Source: Psychrobacter sp. ANT_WB68
GTDB taxonomy: Bacteria; Pseudomonadota; Gammaproteobacteria; Pseudomonadales; Moraxellaceae
Reading direction: 5' to 3'
DNA: 64,000 bases
NCBI RefSeq assembly: GCF_008369115.1
Contig: NZ_VOAZ01000001.1
Span: 868,001-932,000, forward strand
A program made the position numbers and the translations under genes. The notes under the pieces were generated by a model that saw nothing but the letters and a program-made list of their open reading frames with translations, had not been told where the DNA came from and did not search any database. This document shows, one piece after another, positions 19,006 through 27,514 of this stretch (positions are counted from its first letter, which is position 1; each line of letters opens with the position of its first letter).

Positions 19006-20059
19006 TGCATTACTAGATCAAATGGCTGACTGTCTTCAAGGCATTAAGGTAGTTGATTTATCTCGTAATTTGCCTGGTCCCTTTGCGACCAGGCTGCTGG
19101 CAGACCTTGGCGCTCAAATTGTTAAGATTGAGCCGCCACAAGGCGATCCCGCGCGCGCGTTTGGTGAATTATTTACCGCTCTAAACCATGGTAAAGATAC
19201 TCAAAAAGTAGATTTCCGTGATGAGGCAGGTATCGATGCTATTAAAGAGCAGGTAAAAGAAGCGGATGTTATGCTCGATAGCTTTCGACCTGGGGTGTTA
19301 GAGGCTATGGGCCTAAGTTTCAGCGAACTACAAGCGCTGAACCCTAAGTTGGTTATGGTGTCTATCACAGGCTATGGTCATGCTGATGGCGAGTCGGTAA
19401 CTCATAACTGGAGCCAAAAAGCGGGCCACGACATCAACTTTATGGCGATGAGTGGTGCGCTCGATCAGTTAAAGACAGCAAAGGGCGGGCAAGCCATGCC
19501 CAATATCCAGTTTGCTGATTTGGCAGGGGGTAGTGATACCGCAGTGATAGCGCTATTGGCAGCGGTTATTGCTGCTAAATCCACTGGCAAAGGCCGTCAC
19601 ATTAATATCAGTATGACGCACAGCTTATACCACCATATGGTTATGCCGAAGTCTACCGGTAAGCTTATCGAGCAGATGACTGGCAAAAAACCAGTACCGC
19701 AGTATGACTTCTTAGGGGGTCTATTGCCTTGCTACCGTTTATACAAGACGTCAGATGACCGCTATATGGCGATCGGCTCGCTTGAGCTTAAGTTCTGGCA
19801 GGGGCTTTGTGAAGTACTAGAATTACCTGAGCTCAAAACTAAGCATTGGCAAATGGGGGTGATGCCCAATACCAAAGACAGTCAAGCAGCAGCGCAAGCA
19901 ATTGCTGATAAATTTGCCAGCCATAATCTTGCCTACTGGCAGCAGGTTTTTGAGTCCGCCGATGTTTGCGTGACCCCAGTCCTGACGTTAGAGGAAGCAC
20001 GCTTGCATCCTTTATTTGCACACCAAGATGAGTATGGGGCGACAGCAGGCTGGCAGTAA
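18998..20059 (+). CDS. Alpha-methylacyl-CoA racemase-like CaiB/BaiF protein
   Basis: A 353-residue class III CoA-transferase-fold protein. It fits the racemase subgroup: RLLADLGAQIVKIEPPQGDP, then H144 in KAGHDINFMAMSGAL and D174 in IQFADLAGG. The 30-residue spacing between these equals that of His126 and Asp156 in the mycobacterial alpha-methylacyl-CoA racemase, and the length is close to it (360). Such enzymes epimerise 2-methylacyl-CoAs so that only the (S)-form enters beta-oxidation. Overlap with the FadB-like gene supports a role in degrading methyl-branched chains such as isoprenoid or phytol-derived acids. Substrate is inferred. Confidence 0.85.
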   Translation: MSSALLDQMADCLQGIKVVDLSRNLPGPFATRLLADLGAQIVKIEPPQGDPARAFGELFTALNHGKDTQKVDFRDEAGIDAIKEQVKEADVMLDSFRPGVLEAMGLSFSELQALNPKLVMVSITGYGHADGESVTHNWSQKAGHDINFMAMSGALDQLKTAKGGQAMPNIQFADLAGGSDTAVIALLAAVIAAKSTGKGRHINISMTHSLYHHMVMPKSTGKLIEQMTGKKPVPQYDFLGGLLPCYRLYKTSDDRYMAIGSLELKFWQGLCEVLELPELKTKHWQMGVMPNTKDSQAAAQAIADKFASHNLAYWQQVFESADVCVTPVLTLEEARLHPLFAHQDEYGATAGWQ

Positions 20060-20118
20060 AGTGACATACTGAGGCCGCTATTTTAAAATCAATCGCCAAA
20101 AACCAAGGAAGGTTTAAT

Positions 20119-21804
20119 ATGGAAAAGATCTGGGTAGAAAATTATCCAAAAGGTGTCGTATCTGAAATCTCTGCGACCAACCACTCGCTACTAGAACTAT
20201 TTGACAGCTCTTTTACGAAATTTTCTCAAGATGAGTTCATCACCAATATGGGGGTGACTTATACCTACGCTCAAATTGATGAGATGTCGAAATTTGTCGC
20301 TGCTTGGATTCAAGGACTGAGTCTGAAACAAGGCTCAGTGATTGCGATTATGATGCCCAATGTTAATCAGTATATGCCTATCGTCATCGGCGCATTGCGC
20401 GCAGGTATGGTGCTTACCTTGGTCAATCCTCTATACACCGCTCGTGAGCTTAGACACCAACTTAATGATTCTGATGCCAAAACCATCTTTATCTTGACTC
20501 CGTTTTGCGCCGTCCTCGAAAAAATCGTCAAGGACACCAATGTCAACACCATCATTACTAGTGATATCGGCGATATGCTAGGCACGGTGAAAGGTAAAAT
20601 CGTTGATCTGGCAGCAAGATATGTCAAAAAAGCGGTTCCAGCCCATTCGCTTAAATCGAATAGTCAGTATAAAGTACATGATTTCAAGTCGGTGTTAAAA
20701 AAGGGTAGAAGGATGAGTTATACCCGACCGCAAGCTGCCGCCAAAGATGTGGCTTTATTAAACTATACGGGCGGGACGACAGGCAAGGCCAAAGGTATCG
20801 TTATCAGCCACCACAACATAGAAATTGCCACCTCACAGTTTGAGGCATGGTTTCAGCCTGTTTATGATGGGGTAGACAACGATAAGCAGATGAATACCAT
20901 TGTCGCTTTGCCGCTTTATCATATCTTTGCTTTTGTGGTTTCGATGCTAGGGTTGAGAGTCGGTCAGCATTTGACATTGATTACCAATCCCCGTGATATT
21001 GATGGATTTATCAAAACGTTGAAATCGCGTCCCTTCCATCTTTTACCTGCAGTTAATACTTTGTATCAAGCGCTACTGGCACACCCACAATTTAAAACGA
21101 TTGATTTTTCTGAGTTAAAACTCTCTATTGCGGGTGGTATGGCAGCCACACCAGAAACCGCCAAAAAGTGGCTTCAAGCAACGGGTCATCCTATCTTGGA
21201 AGGCTGGGGCATGTCAGAAACCATCGGCGTGGGTACGGCTAATCCTTTTACCAATAAAGACTTTAACGGCAGTATCGGGATGCCACTACCAGGTATAGAT
21301 ATTAATATTCGTGATGAGGATGAAAATGTCTTGGAGATAGGGGATGTCGGTGAGATTTGTATCAAAGGCGATAATGTCATCTTAAGTTATCACAATATCG
21401 ACAATGCGGGCTTCTTCACTGCTGATGGCTACTTAAAGACAGGTGATATCGGCACAATGGATGACAAAGGCTATATAAGAATCTTTGATCGCAAAAAAGA
21501 CCTGATCATCGTCAGTGGATTTAATGTTTATCCGAATGAAGTAGAAAATGTCATCGAAGGGCATCCAAAAGTAGCTGAGTGCTCTGTCGTTGGTGTAGAT
21601 GATGAGCTGCAAGGACAGTCTGTTAAAGTGTTTGTCGTTAAAGCAGATCCAAGCTTGACTAAGGATGAAGTCCTCCAGTTTTGTAAAGAAGATTTAACAG
21701 GCTATAAATGCCCTAGACACGTTGAGTTTATCGATGAGTTACCCAAATCCACAGTCGGTAAAATACTGCGCCATGAACTTAGAAAACAGGCGGCTCAAAC
21801 CTAA
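20119..21804 (+). CDS. Long-chain acyl-CoA ligase (FadD-like)
   Basis: A 561-residue AMP-forming ligase that activates fatty acids to acyl-CoA. Motifs in order: P-loop YTGGTTGKAKGIVISHHN near 217, GWGMSETIGVG near 360, YLKTGDIGTMDDKGYIRIFDRKKDLIIVSGFNVYPNEVE near 450-490 and the C-terminal catalytic Lys in PKSTVGKILRHELR. An AAGGAAGG ribosome site precedes the ATG. As the last gene of the operon it supplies the acyl-CoA substrate for the four enzymes before it. Chain length cannot be read from sequence. Confidence 0.92.
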   Translation: MEKIWVENYPKGVVSEISATNHSLLELFDSSFTKFSQDEFITNMGVTYTYAQIDEMSKFVAAWIQGLSLKQGSVIAIMMPNVNQYMPIVIGALRAGMVLTLVNPLYTARELRHQLNDSDAKTIFILTPFCAVLEKIVKDTNVNTIITSDIGDMLGTVKGKIVDLAARYVKKAVPAHSLKSNSQYKVHDFKSVLKKGRRMSYTRPQAAAKDVALLNYTGGTTGKAKGIVISHHNIEIATSQFEAWFQPVYDGVDNDKQMNTIVALPLYHIFAFVVSMLGLRVGQHLTLITNPRDIDGFIKTLKSRPFHLLPAVNTLYQALLAHPQFKTIDFSELKLSIAGGMAATPETAKKWLQATGHPILEGWGMSETIGVGTANPFTNKDFNGSIGMPLPGIDINIRDEDENVLEIGDVGEICIKGDNVILSYHNIDNAGFFTADGYLKTGDIGTMDDKGYIRIFDRKKDLIIVSGFNVYPNEVENVIEGHPKVAECSVVGVDDELQGQSVKVFVVKADPSLTKDEVLQFCKEDLTGYKCPRHVEFIDELPKSTVGKILRHELRKQAAQT

Positions 21805-22236
21805 TAACCAAAAAAATTTATAAATTTTATTAATAGCAAGTCGCTTTTTATACACGAAATAATTTTACAGGGCTGTGAGGAGTTAATCTCAGAAATTGAG
21901 CATGATGCGAAGTCTATGCCATTTATTAATGTGATTGATGCTTAAACCTAGATATTGATAATTTTACCTAGGAAAACGTATTACTTAGCCCTTATATGCA
22001 ATGTAGGAAATAAGATGTAGGGGTTTAGGTCCTATGATTTCTTTAGCTAAGCTTAGCTCATTCATTCACCTCTAGGAAAAATGACATTATCTTTAGGTAA
22101 ATGCATAAGTAATCAGGTTTAGAGCCTTTATCACTCGAAATGATTTGTTATCTATTGTTAAGTACAGGCTGATGCTATGTATAATGCACCACTAGCATAG
22201 TTTTCACTCATACGTCCTTAATAAGAAGATTTTATT
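21805..22236. other. Intergenic region with maeA promoter
   Basis: About 430 bp. No open gene and no clear terminator after the ligase were found. Near the right end is a perfect TATAAT (22180-22185) with a TTGTTA (22155-22160) 19 bp upstream, a plausible sigma-70 promoter for the malic enzyme gene, whose start is 51 bp further on. The rest appears featureless. Confidence 0.4.
22155..22185 (+). promoter_or_regulatory. Putative promoter of NAD-malic enzyme gene
   Basis: TTGTTA (-35) and consensus TATAAT (-10) with a long 19-bp spacer. Confidence 0.4.
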
Positions 22237-23919
22237 ATGCCAAACAAGCGTCCCTTATATATTCCCATTGCTGGACCAGCTCTATTAGAGACCCCTTTAC
22301 TGAATAAAGGTAGTGCCTTCTCATCAGAAGAACGTGATAGCTTTAATTTAACAGGGCTATTACCTCACAACATTGAGACGATTGAGGAGCAATCATTACG
22401 CGCTTATCACCAACTTCGTTCCTTTACTAGTGACATGGATAAGCACATTTACTTGCGTAACATACAAGATACCAATGAAACCTTATTTCATCATTTGATT
22501 GAGCAGCATATAGAGGAAGTCATGCCGCTCATTTACACCCCAACGGTTGGTCAAGCTTGTGAGAAGTTCTCTCAAATTTATCGCCGTAAACGTGGTTTGT
22601 TTATCTCATATCCTGAGCGCCATAAAATCGATGATATGCTGCAAAATGCCACCAAACAAAATGTCAAAGTGATCGTTGTCACTGACGGTGAACGTATATT
22701 GGGTCTAGGAGACCAAGGTATTGGCGGTATGGGCATTCCCATTGGTAAATTGGCTTTGTACACGGCTTGTGGTGGCATCAGCCCCGCTTATTGTCTACCT
22801 ATTTTGTTGGATGTTGGTACCAATAACCAACAGTTACTTGACGATCCTATGTACATGGGTTGGAGGAATCCACGCATCTCTGGCGATGAATATAATGAAT
22901 TTGTCGATTTATTTATTCAAGCCGTTAAGCGTCGTTGGCCAGAGGTGTTATTACAATTTGAAGATTTTGCACAGGGTAACGCCACTCCGTTATTAAACAG
23001 ATATCGTGACCAGTTATGCTGCTTTAATGATGACATTCAAGGGACGGCTGCGGTTTCGGTCGGTGCTTTGATTGCAGCGTGCTTAAATAAGGGTCAGAAG
23101 CTAAGTCAACAAAGAATAGCATTCTTAGGTGCAGGATCAGCGGGTTGCGGTATTGCTGAGCATATCATTCGCCAAATGCAGCGCGAAGGATTGACTGAGG
23201 CGCAGGCTCGTAGCCAAGTATTTATGGTTGACCGTTATGGCTTGCTCACTGATAACATGACAGAACTACAAAAATTTCAAGAACCGCTCGTGCAAAAACA
23301 ATCGGCTATTGAACATTGGGATAAGAGTCAAAAACTGGGTTTAGCGCAGGTGGTTAAACAAGCAAGAATAACGGTATTGTTCGGTGTAAGCGGACAAAAA
23401 GGGCTGTTTACTCAAGAGGTGATTGAATCCTTATGTGTTAATACTGAAAACCCAATTGTACTACCGCTTTCAAACCCTACGTCTCGTGTGGAAGCCACAC
23501 CGCAAGAAGTGACGAATTGGAGCCATGGTCGCGCCATTATCGCAACGGGTAGCCCTTTTGCTAATACCACTTTTAACGGACAGTCTTTTGAGGTCTCTCA
23601 ATGTAATAACAGCTATATATTTCCTGGTATCGGTCTCGGTGTTCTAGCAGCACGGGCGACAGGTATCAGCGATAATATGTTAATGGCGGCAAGCCAAGCG
23701 CTTGCAGATATATCAATGGAGTACGAAAAAGCGCCCGGTGCCATACTACCGCCTATTAAAGTCATTAGAGAGATTAGTGAAAAAATAGCCTATGAAGTGG
23801 CACTGCAGGCGGTTCAAGATAATCTAGCATTACCTATCACGGCGGAGAACCTACAACGCCGATTAAAAGCGAATTTCTGGTTACCTGAATATCGCAACTA
23901 TCGTCGTACTTCTTTTTAA
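22237..23919 (+). CDS. maeA: NAD-dependent malic enzyme
   Basis: A 560-residue oxidative malate decarboxylase (malate + NAD to pyruvate + CO2), close in length to E. coli MaeA (565). Visible blocks: [49 protein letters not shown], the catalytic/metal region FEDFAQGNA and [12 protein letters not shown], the Rossmann [13 protein letters not shown], and [13 protein letters not shown]. It is monocistronic, with its own promoter candidate and a strong terminator. A second, NADP-type malic enzyme (maeB) is found 12.6 kb to the right. Confidence 0.95.
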   Translation: MPNKRPLYIPIAGPALLETPLLNKGSAFSSEERDSFNLTGLLPHNIETIEEQSLRAYHQLRSFTSDMDKHIYLRNIQDTNETLFHHLIEQHIEEVMPLIYTPTVGQACEKFSQIYRRKRGLFISYPERHKIDDMLQNATKQNVKVIVVTDGERILGLGDQGIGGMGIPIGKLALYTACGGISPAYCLPILLDVGTNNQQLLDDPMYMGWRNPRISGDEYNEFVDLFIQAVKRRWPEVLLQFEDFAQGNATPLLNRYRDQLCCFNDDIQGTAAVSVGALIAACLNKGQKLSQQRIAFLGAGSAGCGIAEHIIRQMQREGLTEAQARSQVFMVDRYGLLTDNMTELQKFQEPLVQKQSAIEHWDKSQKLGLAQVVKQARITVLFGVSGQKGLFTQEVIESLCVNTENPIVLPLSNPTSRVEATPQEVTNWSHGRAIIATGSPFANTTFNGQSFEVSQCNNSYIFPGIGLGVLAARATGISDNMLMAASQALADISMEYEKAPGAILPPIKVIREISEKIAYEVALQAVQDNLALPITAENLQRRLKANFWLPEYRNYRRTSF

Positions 23920-23941
23920 TTTTGTAAGTTAGATATAAAAA

Positions 23942-23982
23942 AGCCTAATGCTATAGTTCAAAGTAGCATTAGGGTTTTTTTA
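23942..23982 (+). terminator. Terminator of maeA
   Basis: Arms CCTAATGCTA (23944-23953) and TAGCATTAGG (23964-23973) followed by a run of seven T. A textbook intrinsic terminator. Confidence 0.9.
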
Positions 23983-24071
23983 TTAAATTATATTTTATAA
24001 CCCTAATCTAAATCACTTCTAAGACTTACCTATGCTGTCAATCCCGTAGACATTAACTTGGGAGATTTTAG

Positions 24072-25016
24072 TTACGCAGCCTGACGATAAAAGTCAAACC
24101 ACATCTGTCTTGGCGTTTTATAGCCTAGACCCTTCTGAATCCTAGTCCCACTGCGAGCATAGCTCTTGTCTTGCGTCGCTGCAAAGCAATACTTTGCTAA
24201 TCGCTCCTCATTATAATCCAGCTCAATATATTTGATGATATCGTCAATGGCTTCAAATCTTGTTTTATAATTTTGATGATATACCAGCTCATTCTTCCTT
24301 GCGGAGCAGTGCTCCTCACCCGAGAAACTCCCTATAGGAGCATTGTCAAAGCAGTTATCCCGTCTAGACATTGAACCTTTAAACTGATACTGCTTAATGA
24401 TCTTGCGATACTCATTGCTACAATACTGACTGACTCTGTCGTAATGCACAATCAGCCGTTGGTCGGGTCGTTTATTCTTGATTTCCATATTGAGTACACG
24501 ACATACTAAATCAGTGGTCATACGCCTATTGATAGCATAGCCAACAAGCTCTTTAGTATAAACGTCTTTGATACCTGGCAAGTATAGCCAATCCTCGCAA
24601 GTCCAAATATAAGTGATGTCACTAACCAACGACTCGTTAGGACAATAGGCATCAAACTCCTAATCAAGCAGGTTTGGATAAATAAGATTATTATGATTGG
24701 AGTTGGTGGTGACTTTAAAGCGTTTGTGACGACGGCATTGAATGCCGTATTCTTCTTTGATTCGTCTCACCATGTATTGACTGATATGATGGCCTTGCTC
24801 TGCAAGATGAGCATGTAATCGCTCACAGCCATAGCGCTGCTTAGTCTCATCATGAGCCACGCGAACTAGCAACTCACATTGATTTCGATGAATCAGCTGA
24901 TTGCTGATAACGCGATTTTTCCAGTTGTAATAGTTTGATGACTTAACATCTAATACGTGGCACATGCAGGTGATGCTAAATATTCTCTGGTTATCCATGA
25001 TAAAGACGTACTGCAT
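24072..25016 (-). pseudogene. IS3-type transposase orfB, copy 1, broken
   Basis: Reads from ATG at 25016 (MQYVFIMDNQRIF) to 24072 with a TAG at 24660-24662 splitting it in two; copy 2 has Gln at this place. HTH_21-like region first, then the DDE integrase core: first Asp in VSDITYIWT, second in VHYDRVSQY (family norm HSDRGSQY), while the third acidic residue is lost (NAPIGSF where copy 2 has NAPIESF). Near the C-terminus, AKYCFAATQDKSYARS is encoded by the 58-bp repeat and has no counterpart in typical IS3 transposases. Confidence 0.85.
24156..24212 (-). repeat. Palindromic interspersed repeat, copy A (in orfB)
   Basis: 57 bp, beginning AGCATAGCTCT on the plus strand, with the core GCAAAGCAATACTTTGC forming a hairpin, and ending CTCCTCATT. 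It is translated in frame as part of the transposase C-terminal region. Same position as copy C in the second IS. Confidence 0.7.
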
Positions 25017-25372
25017 CAACCGTGTTTCGCAAAGTATGCCGTGGCCTCATTCAAGCATAGCTCTCATCTTGCGTCGGGGCGAAGCAGTGCTTCGCTTTAT
25101 CCCTCCTCATTTAGAATATCTCGCTCCTCCTGAGCAACCTTGAGATCACGTTTCAGACGTGTATTCTCTTCTATAATGGCTATGAGTTCAGGGTCATACT
25201 GCTTAGTGCCGACAAGCTTGCCTTCATTCGCTTTGTTCTGTCAGTTAGATAGGGTCTGCATGGCTATACCTAGCTGCTTTGCCGTCGCTGAAACATTGCC
25301 GTTATTGTCGGCTATCTTTTTGACAGCTTCAGCTTTGAAAGATGCATTGTAGGTTCTGATTTTCTTAGTCAT
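25017..25372 (-). pseudogene. IS3-type orfA, copy 1, broken
   Basis: Starts MTKKIRTYNASFKAEAVKKI at 25372, the usual IS3 orfA helix-turn-helix protein (NVSATAKQLGIAMQTLSN), then meets TGA at 25241-25243 where Trp is normal. Beyond it a leucine-zipper-like stretch (LIAIIEENTRLKRDLKVAQ) continues to the site of an inserted ~58-bp repeat at 25054-25111, after which the frame resumes as in copy 2 (EATAYFAKH). Confidence 0.8.
25054..25111 (-). repeat. Palindromic interspersed repeat, copy B (in orfA)
   Basis: 58 bp, beginning AGCATAGCTCT on the plus strand and ending CTCCTCATT, with the hairpin core GCGAAGCAGTGCTTCGC. It interrupts orfA of IS copy 1 exactly where copy 2 is uninterrupted, and a 7-bp AATGAGG (minus strand) occurs at both edges, like a target duplication. 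Confidence 0.75.
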
Positions 25373-25614
25373 ATTAAACACCTGTTAATACGCTTAGTTT
25401 ACCAAGTTTGGTTCTACAGTTTTTTCAGCATAGCTCTGCAGGTTAGGTGTATAGTTCTGTGTGCAACATATATTGAACAGAATAACTGAGTCATGTTGTA
25501 TTACTGCAGGTGATAGGCTCTATGCAAACATATAGACGATAGCGGGTGTCGAAGCGTATTCAGAAGAGCTATCATCAATTATGAAAATCAACGTTTAAAA
25601 GTCAAGGTATAAAC

Positions 25615-25866
25615 ATGAGTTTTGAATTAGTAGGTAGTGATTTAACGCGAGCAATGCTTGAACGTGGCGATGAACAGGTTTGGTGCGCTGTAAGCAATGA
25701 AAGTGAACAGGACGTTATAAAAACTATTAAAAATATGGATAGCACCTTCATGATGCACATCGTTTCTTTTGAAGATGGATGCTTCCACTGCAAAGAGAAG
25801 AGTACATGGAAATATGCTGTACCAATTAAAAAAACTCTGCTGACTCAGAACGATGTAAAATTATAA
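25615..25866 (+). CDS. Small protein of unknown function, paralog 1
   Basis: An 83-residue soluble protein I do not recognise. It has no signal peptide or membrane helix. It aligns over its length with the 92-residue protein 231 bp downstream: shared blocks are GS-D/E-LTRAML, E-Q/E-V/I-WCAV, IVSFEDG-x-F-x-C and W-x-x-AVPIK. Two conserved Cys and two Trp suggest a compact fold. A weak AAGG ribosome site precedes the ATG. It lies just right of IS copy 1. Confidence 0.7.
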   Translation: MSFELVGSDLTRAMLERGDEQVWCAVSNESEQDVIKTIKNMDSTFMMHIVSFEDGCFHCKEKSTWKYAVPIKKTLLTQNDVKL

Positions 25867-25975
25867 ATAAGCGCGGTCTCAGTTAATTAATAATCCAGTC
25901 ACATACTTCAGCTATAAATAACGGTCTTTTATATTCGTTTTTATACATATATAGTGTAGAATATAAGAATAAAGT

Positions 25976-26012
25976 CCACTCTATTGTCAAGGGTTAACGA
26001 TTACAAGAGTGG
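25976..26012 (+). promoter_or_regulatory. Hairpin upstream of paralog 2
   Basis: CCACTC (25976-25981) pairs with GAGTGG (26007-26012), with an inner TTGT/ACAA stem after a small bulge and a 15-nt loop. It lies 86 bp before the paralog 2 start in an otherwise AT-rich leader. No U-tract follows. Function unknown. Confidence 0.25.
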
Positions 26013-26097
26013 GATTCTTAGAGATATTCAAAGAGTTTTTTATGTGGTCTCGCTTATTTGGGTTAATAATTATATTGCATGATTAGGGGTTATTTAG

Positions 26098-26376
26098 ATG
26101 GATGAAGCAATAACAGGAAGTGAGTTGACTCGTGCAATGTTAGAAAATGGTCACGAAGAGATATGGTGTGCGGTAGATGATAGTTGTGATCAAGAGGCTA
26201 TGAGTAATCTAGCCAATAATGACTTTACGGCCTATATAGTGTCTTTTGAGGACGGTATGTTTTATTGTACAAGTGGCATGGCTTGGTTGTGTGCTGTACC
26301 CATTAAGATAGTTGGAATAACACAGACTGAGGCAAAGCTCCAAAACATCAGTAAACATAAGTTAAACTGTTGTTGA
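26098..26376 (+). CDS. Small protein of unknown function, paralog 2
   Basis: A 92-residue homolog of the upstream 83-residue protein. The conserved blocks are GSELTRAML, EIWCAV, YIVSFEDGMFYC and WLCAVPIK; it adds a 14-residue C-terminal tail ending in NCC. Roughly half the aligned residues are identical, so this is an old tandem duplication, not a recent one. GGGG sits about 10 bp before the ATG. Function unknown; nothing else in the neighbourhood suggests one. Confidence 0.7.
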   Translation: MDEAITGSELTRAMLENGHEEIWCAVDDSCDQEAMSNLANNDFTAYIVSFEDGMFYCTSGMAWLCAVPIKIVGITQTEAKLQNISKHKLNCC

Positions 26377-26438
26377 GAGGAGTGATTTAGGGTGCTATGG
26401 TTCGAATTTATATTATTCGATTATTAAGGCAGCAGCCT

Positions 26439-26612
26439 ATGAAAATGTGGTCAGCACCTCTTATCTCTATGTTCATGGTGGCGCCAGTTATGCAGGCGAA
26501 TGCTCAAAACTATCCTTGCTCTAAAAGCATGGGCGGTGTATGGCATTGTCAAAATGGTAAGTTTGTCTGTAATAACGGTAAGATAAGTCAGTATAAGAAA
26601 GTTAGTAGTTAG
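26439..26612 (+). CDS. YdcA-like small secreted protein
   Basis: A 57-residue exported peptide. MKMWSAPLISMFMVAPVMQANAQ is a signal peptide with AxA cleavage; the mature part NYPCSKSMGGVWHCQNGKF continues with VCNNGKISQYKK. This closely resembles the E. coli YdcA pattern PCSGxKGGxxHCxxGKFxCNDGxISxSKKxC. The terminal Cys of that pattern is replaced by Ser here, leaving three mature Cys. I chose the ATG at 26439, with AAGG nine bases upstream, over the earlier in-frame ATG at 26397. Function of the family is unknown. Confidence 0.7.
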   Translation: MKMWSAPLISMFMVAPVMQANAQNYPCSKSMGGVWHCQNGKFVCNNGKISQYKKVSS

Positions 26613-26640
26613 ACTATGGTTTATGAATGAGCGCCGAGAG

Positions 26641-26663
26641 CCTACTCAATGGGTAGGTTTTTT
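26641..26663. terminator. Terminator between convergent small genes
   Basis: CCTAC and GTAGG arms (26641-26645, 26653-26657) with a run of six T on the right; A-rich only weakly on the other side. It serves the YdcA-like gene and sits 14 bp from the end of the DUF2511-like gene. Confidence 0.6.
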
Positions 26664-26676
26664 ATTGTCTGAAATA

Positions 26677-27060
26677 CTACTCGATACACAGGCTTAAGCC
26701 TGATTTGATAACATCATCTATACTGCCATTAGTGCTTTTGATACTTGCAGTTTTGATAGACCGCCAGTTTAAGTCATCATTACTTGAATATACTTCTGCA
26801 GCATCATTAAGGGCATAAATTAACCCCTCCAAGGCATTGAATGACACAGCTTTATATTGTCCAACAACATCACATCGGACCACGCCTTCTTCAACTGTAA
26901 ACGGCCATTCACCTACAAAGCTCTTTTTATCAATAATTCTCTCATTTAAATAGGGGTCAGATACTTCGCCAACATTAATAACAATTATACTTATAGCGGC
27001 AACAGTTAAGGCGATCACTGTGGCAACCGCTATTAATAAATGGTATTTAAATTGAGACAT
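26677..27060 (-). CDS. DUF2511 (YebY-like) protein
   Basis: A 127-residue protein with one N-terminal membrane helix or uncleaved signal (LLIAVATVIALTVAAISIIVI, residues ~8-29). The body has SFVGEWPFTVEEGVVRCDVV and LIYALNDAAE, matching the WPFTV-x-C and YALN-x-A pattern of DUF2511/YebY periplasmic proteins; a late Cys in LSLCIE may pair with the first. Function of the family is not established. It is transcribed toward the YdcA-like gene. Confidence 0.6.
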   Translation of the reverse strand: MSQFKYHLLIAVATVIALTVAAISIIVINVGEVSDPYLNERIIDKKSFVGEWPFTVEEGVVRCDVVGQYKAVSFNALEGLIYALNDAAEVYSSNDDLNWRSIKTASIKSTNGSIDDVIKSGLSLCIE

Positions 27061-27514
27061 TTGTTTTTCCTGAACTATTAATCGACAGATTCTATACCAG
27101 TTTTTTTAAAATGTTATGTGATTTTATGGACTATACAGTGAGGTATTGGAAAATACTGCCCTTTGTGACCACTCATTCTCATTCAAAATGGACGCTTAGA
27201 TATTTAGGCTAGTAGCATCAATGGTTTGAATGAATAAGGTAGTCTTAGTGTACTTAGCGAAGGTTCAAGTCCCTATGTAGGTACCATGCTTGATAGCTAA
27301 GTTGCTGATATTTACATTATTAACTGTGGATTGTTGCTTTCAGTGTACTTGTTGATGATATCTCAAAGTTTTTCGATGGGTTCGACCCTAAGTCGAGGGT
27401 GTGAAGTAATTTACCTTAAACCTTTAGAAACGCTCTGACCTAAATAAGCCTATGTCATTAGACCCTTTATTAGCATGAAAAATGTCCATTACAACAATAA
27501 ATGAGAGAAATTTT
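27061..27514. other. Intergenic region with tRNA-like fragment
   Basis: About 450 bp without a gene. At 27262-27286 it reads GGTTCAAGTCC, then seven bases, then GGTACCA, which resembles the T-arm and 3-prime end of a tRNA-Leu. The T-stem no longer pairs and no 5-prime half is present, so it is at most a decayed fragment, perhaps an old attachment-site scar. The rest is unremarkable. Confidence 0.3.

Larger units (their letters stand above)
24033..25430 (-). mobile_element. IS3-family element, copy 1 (decayed)
   Basis: A 1.4-kb insertion sequence oriented leftward. The two ends are imperfect 29-bp inverted repeats: 24033-24061, and 25402-25430 on the other strand. Both start TGCTG and share GTAGA and AACTTGG at the same offsets, with the canonical IS3 TG/CA tips. 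It carries orfA and orfB, both broken: an in-frame TGA in orfA, an inserted ~58-bp repeat in orfA, a TAG in orfB, and a Gly replacing the catalytic Glu. No clear target duplication is seen. It cannot transpose on its own. Confidence 0.85.

Noticed and set aside
24033-25430. Target-site duplication around IS copy 1
   Set aside because: Flanks read CCTA on the left and TAGC on the right; only two bases agree, which is not convincing.
27371-27402. GGGTTCGACCC resembling a tRNA T-arm
   Set aside because: The loop is too short for a T-arm and no other tRNA part is present; read as a small unrelated hairpin.
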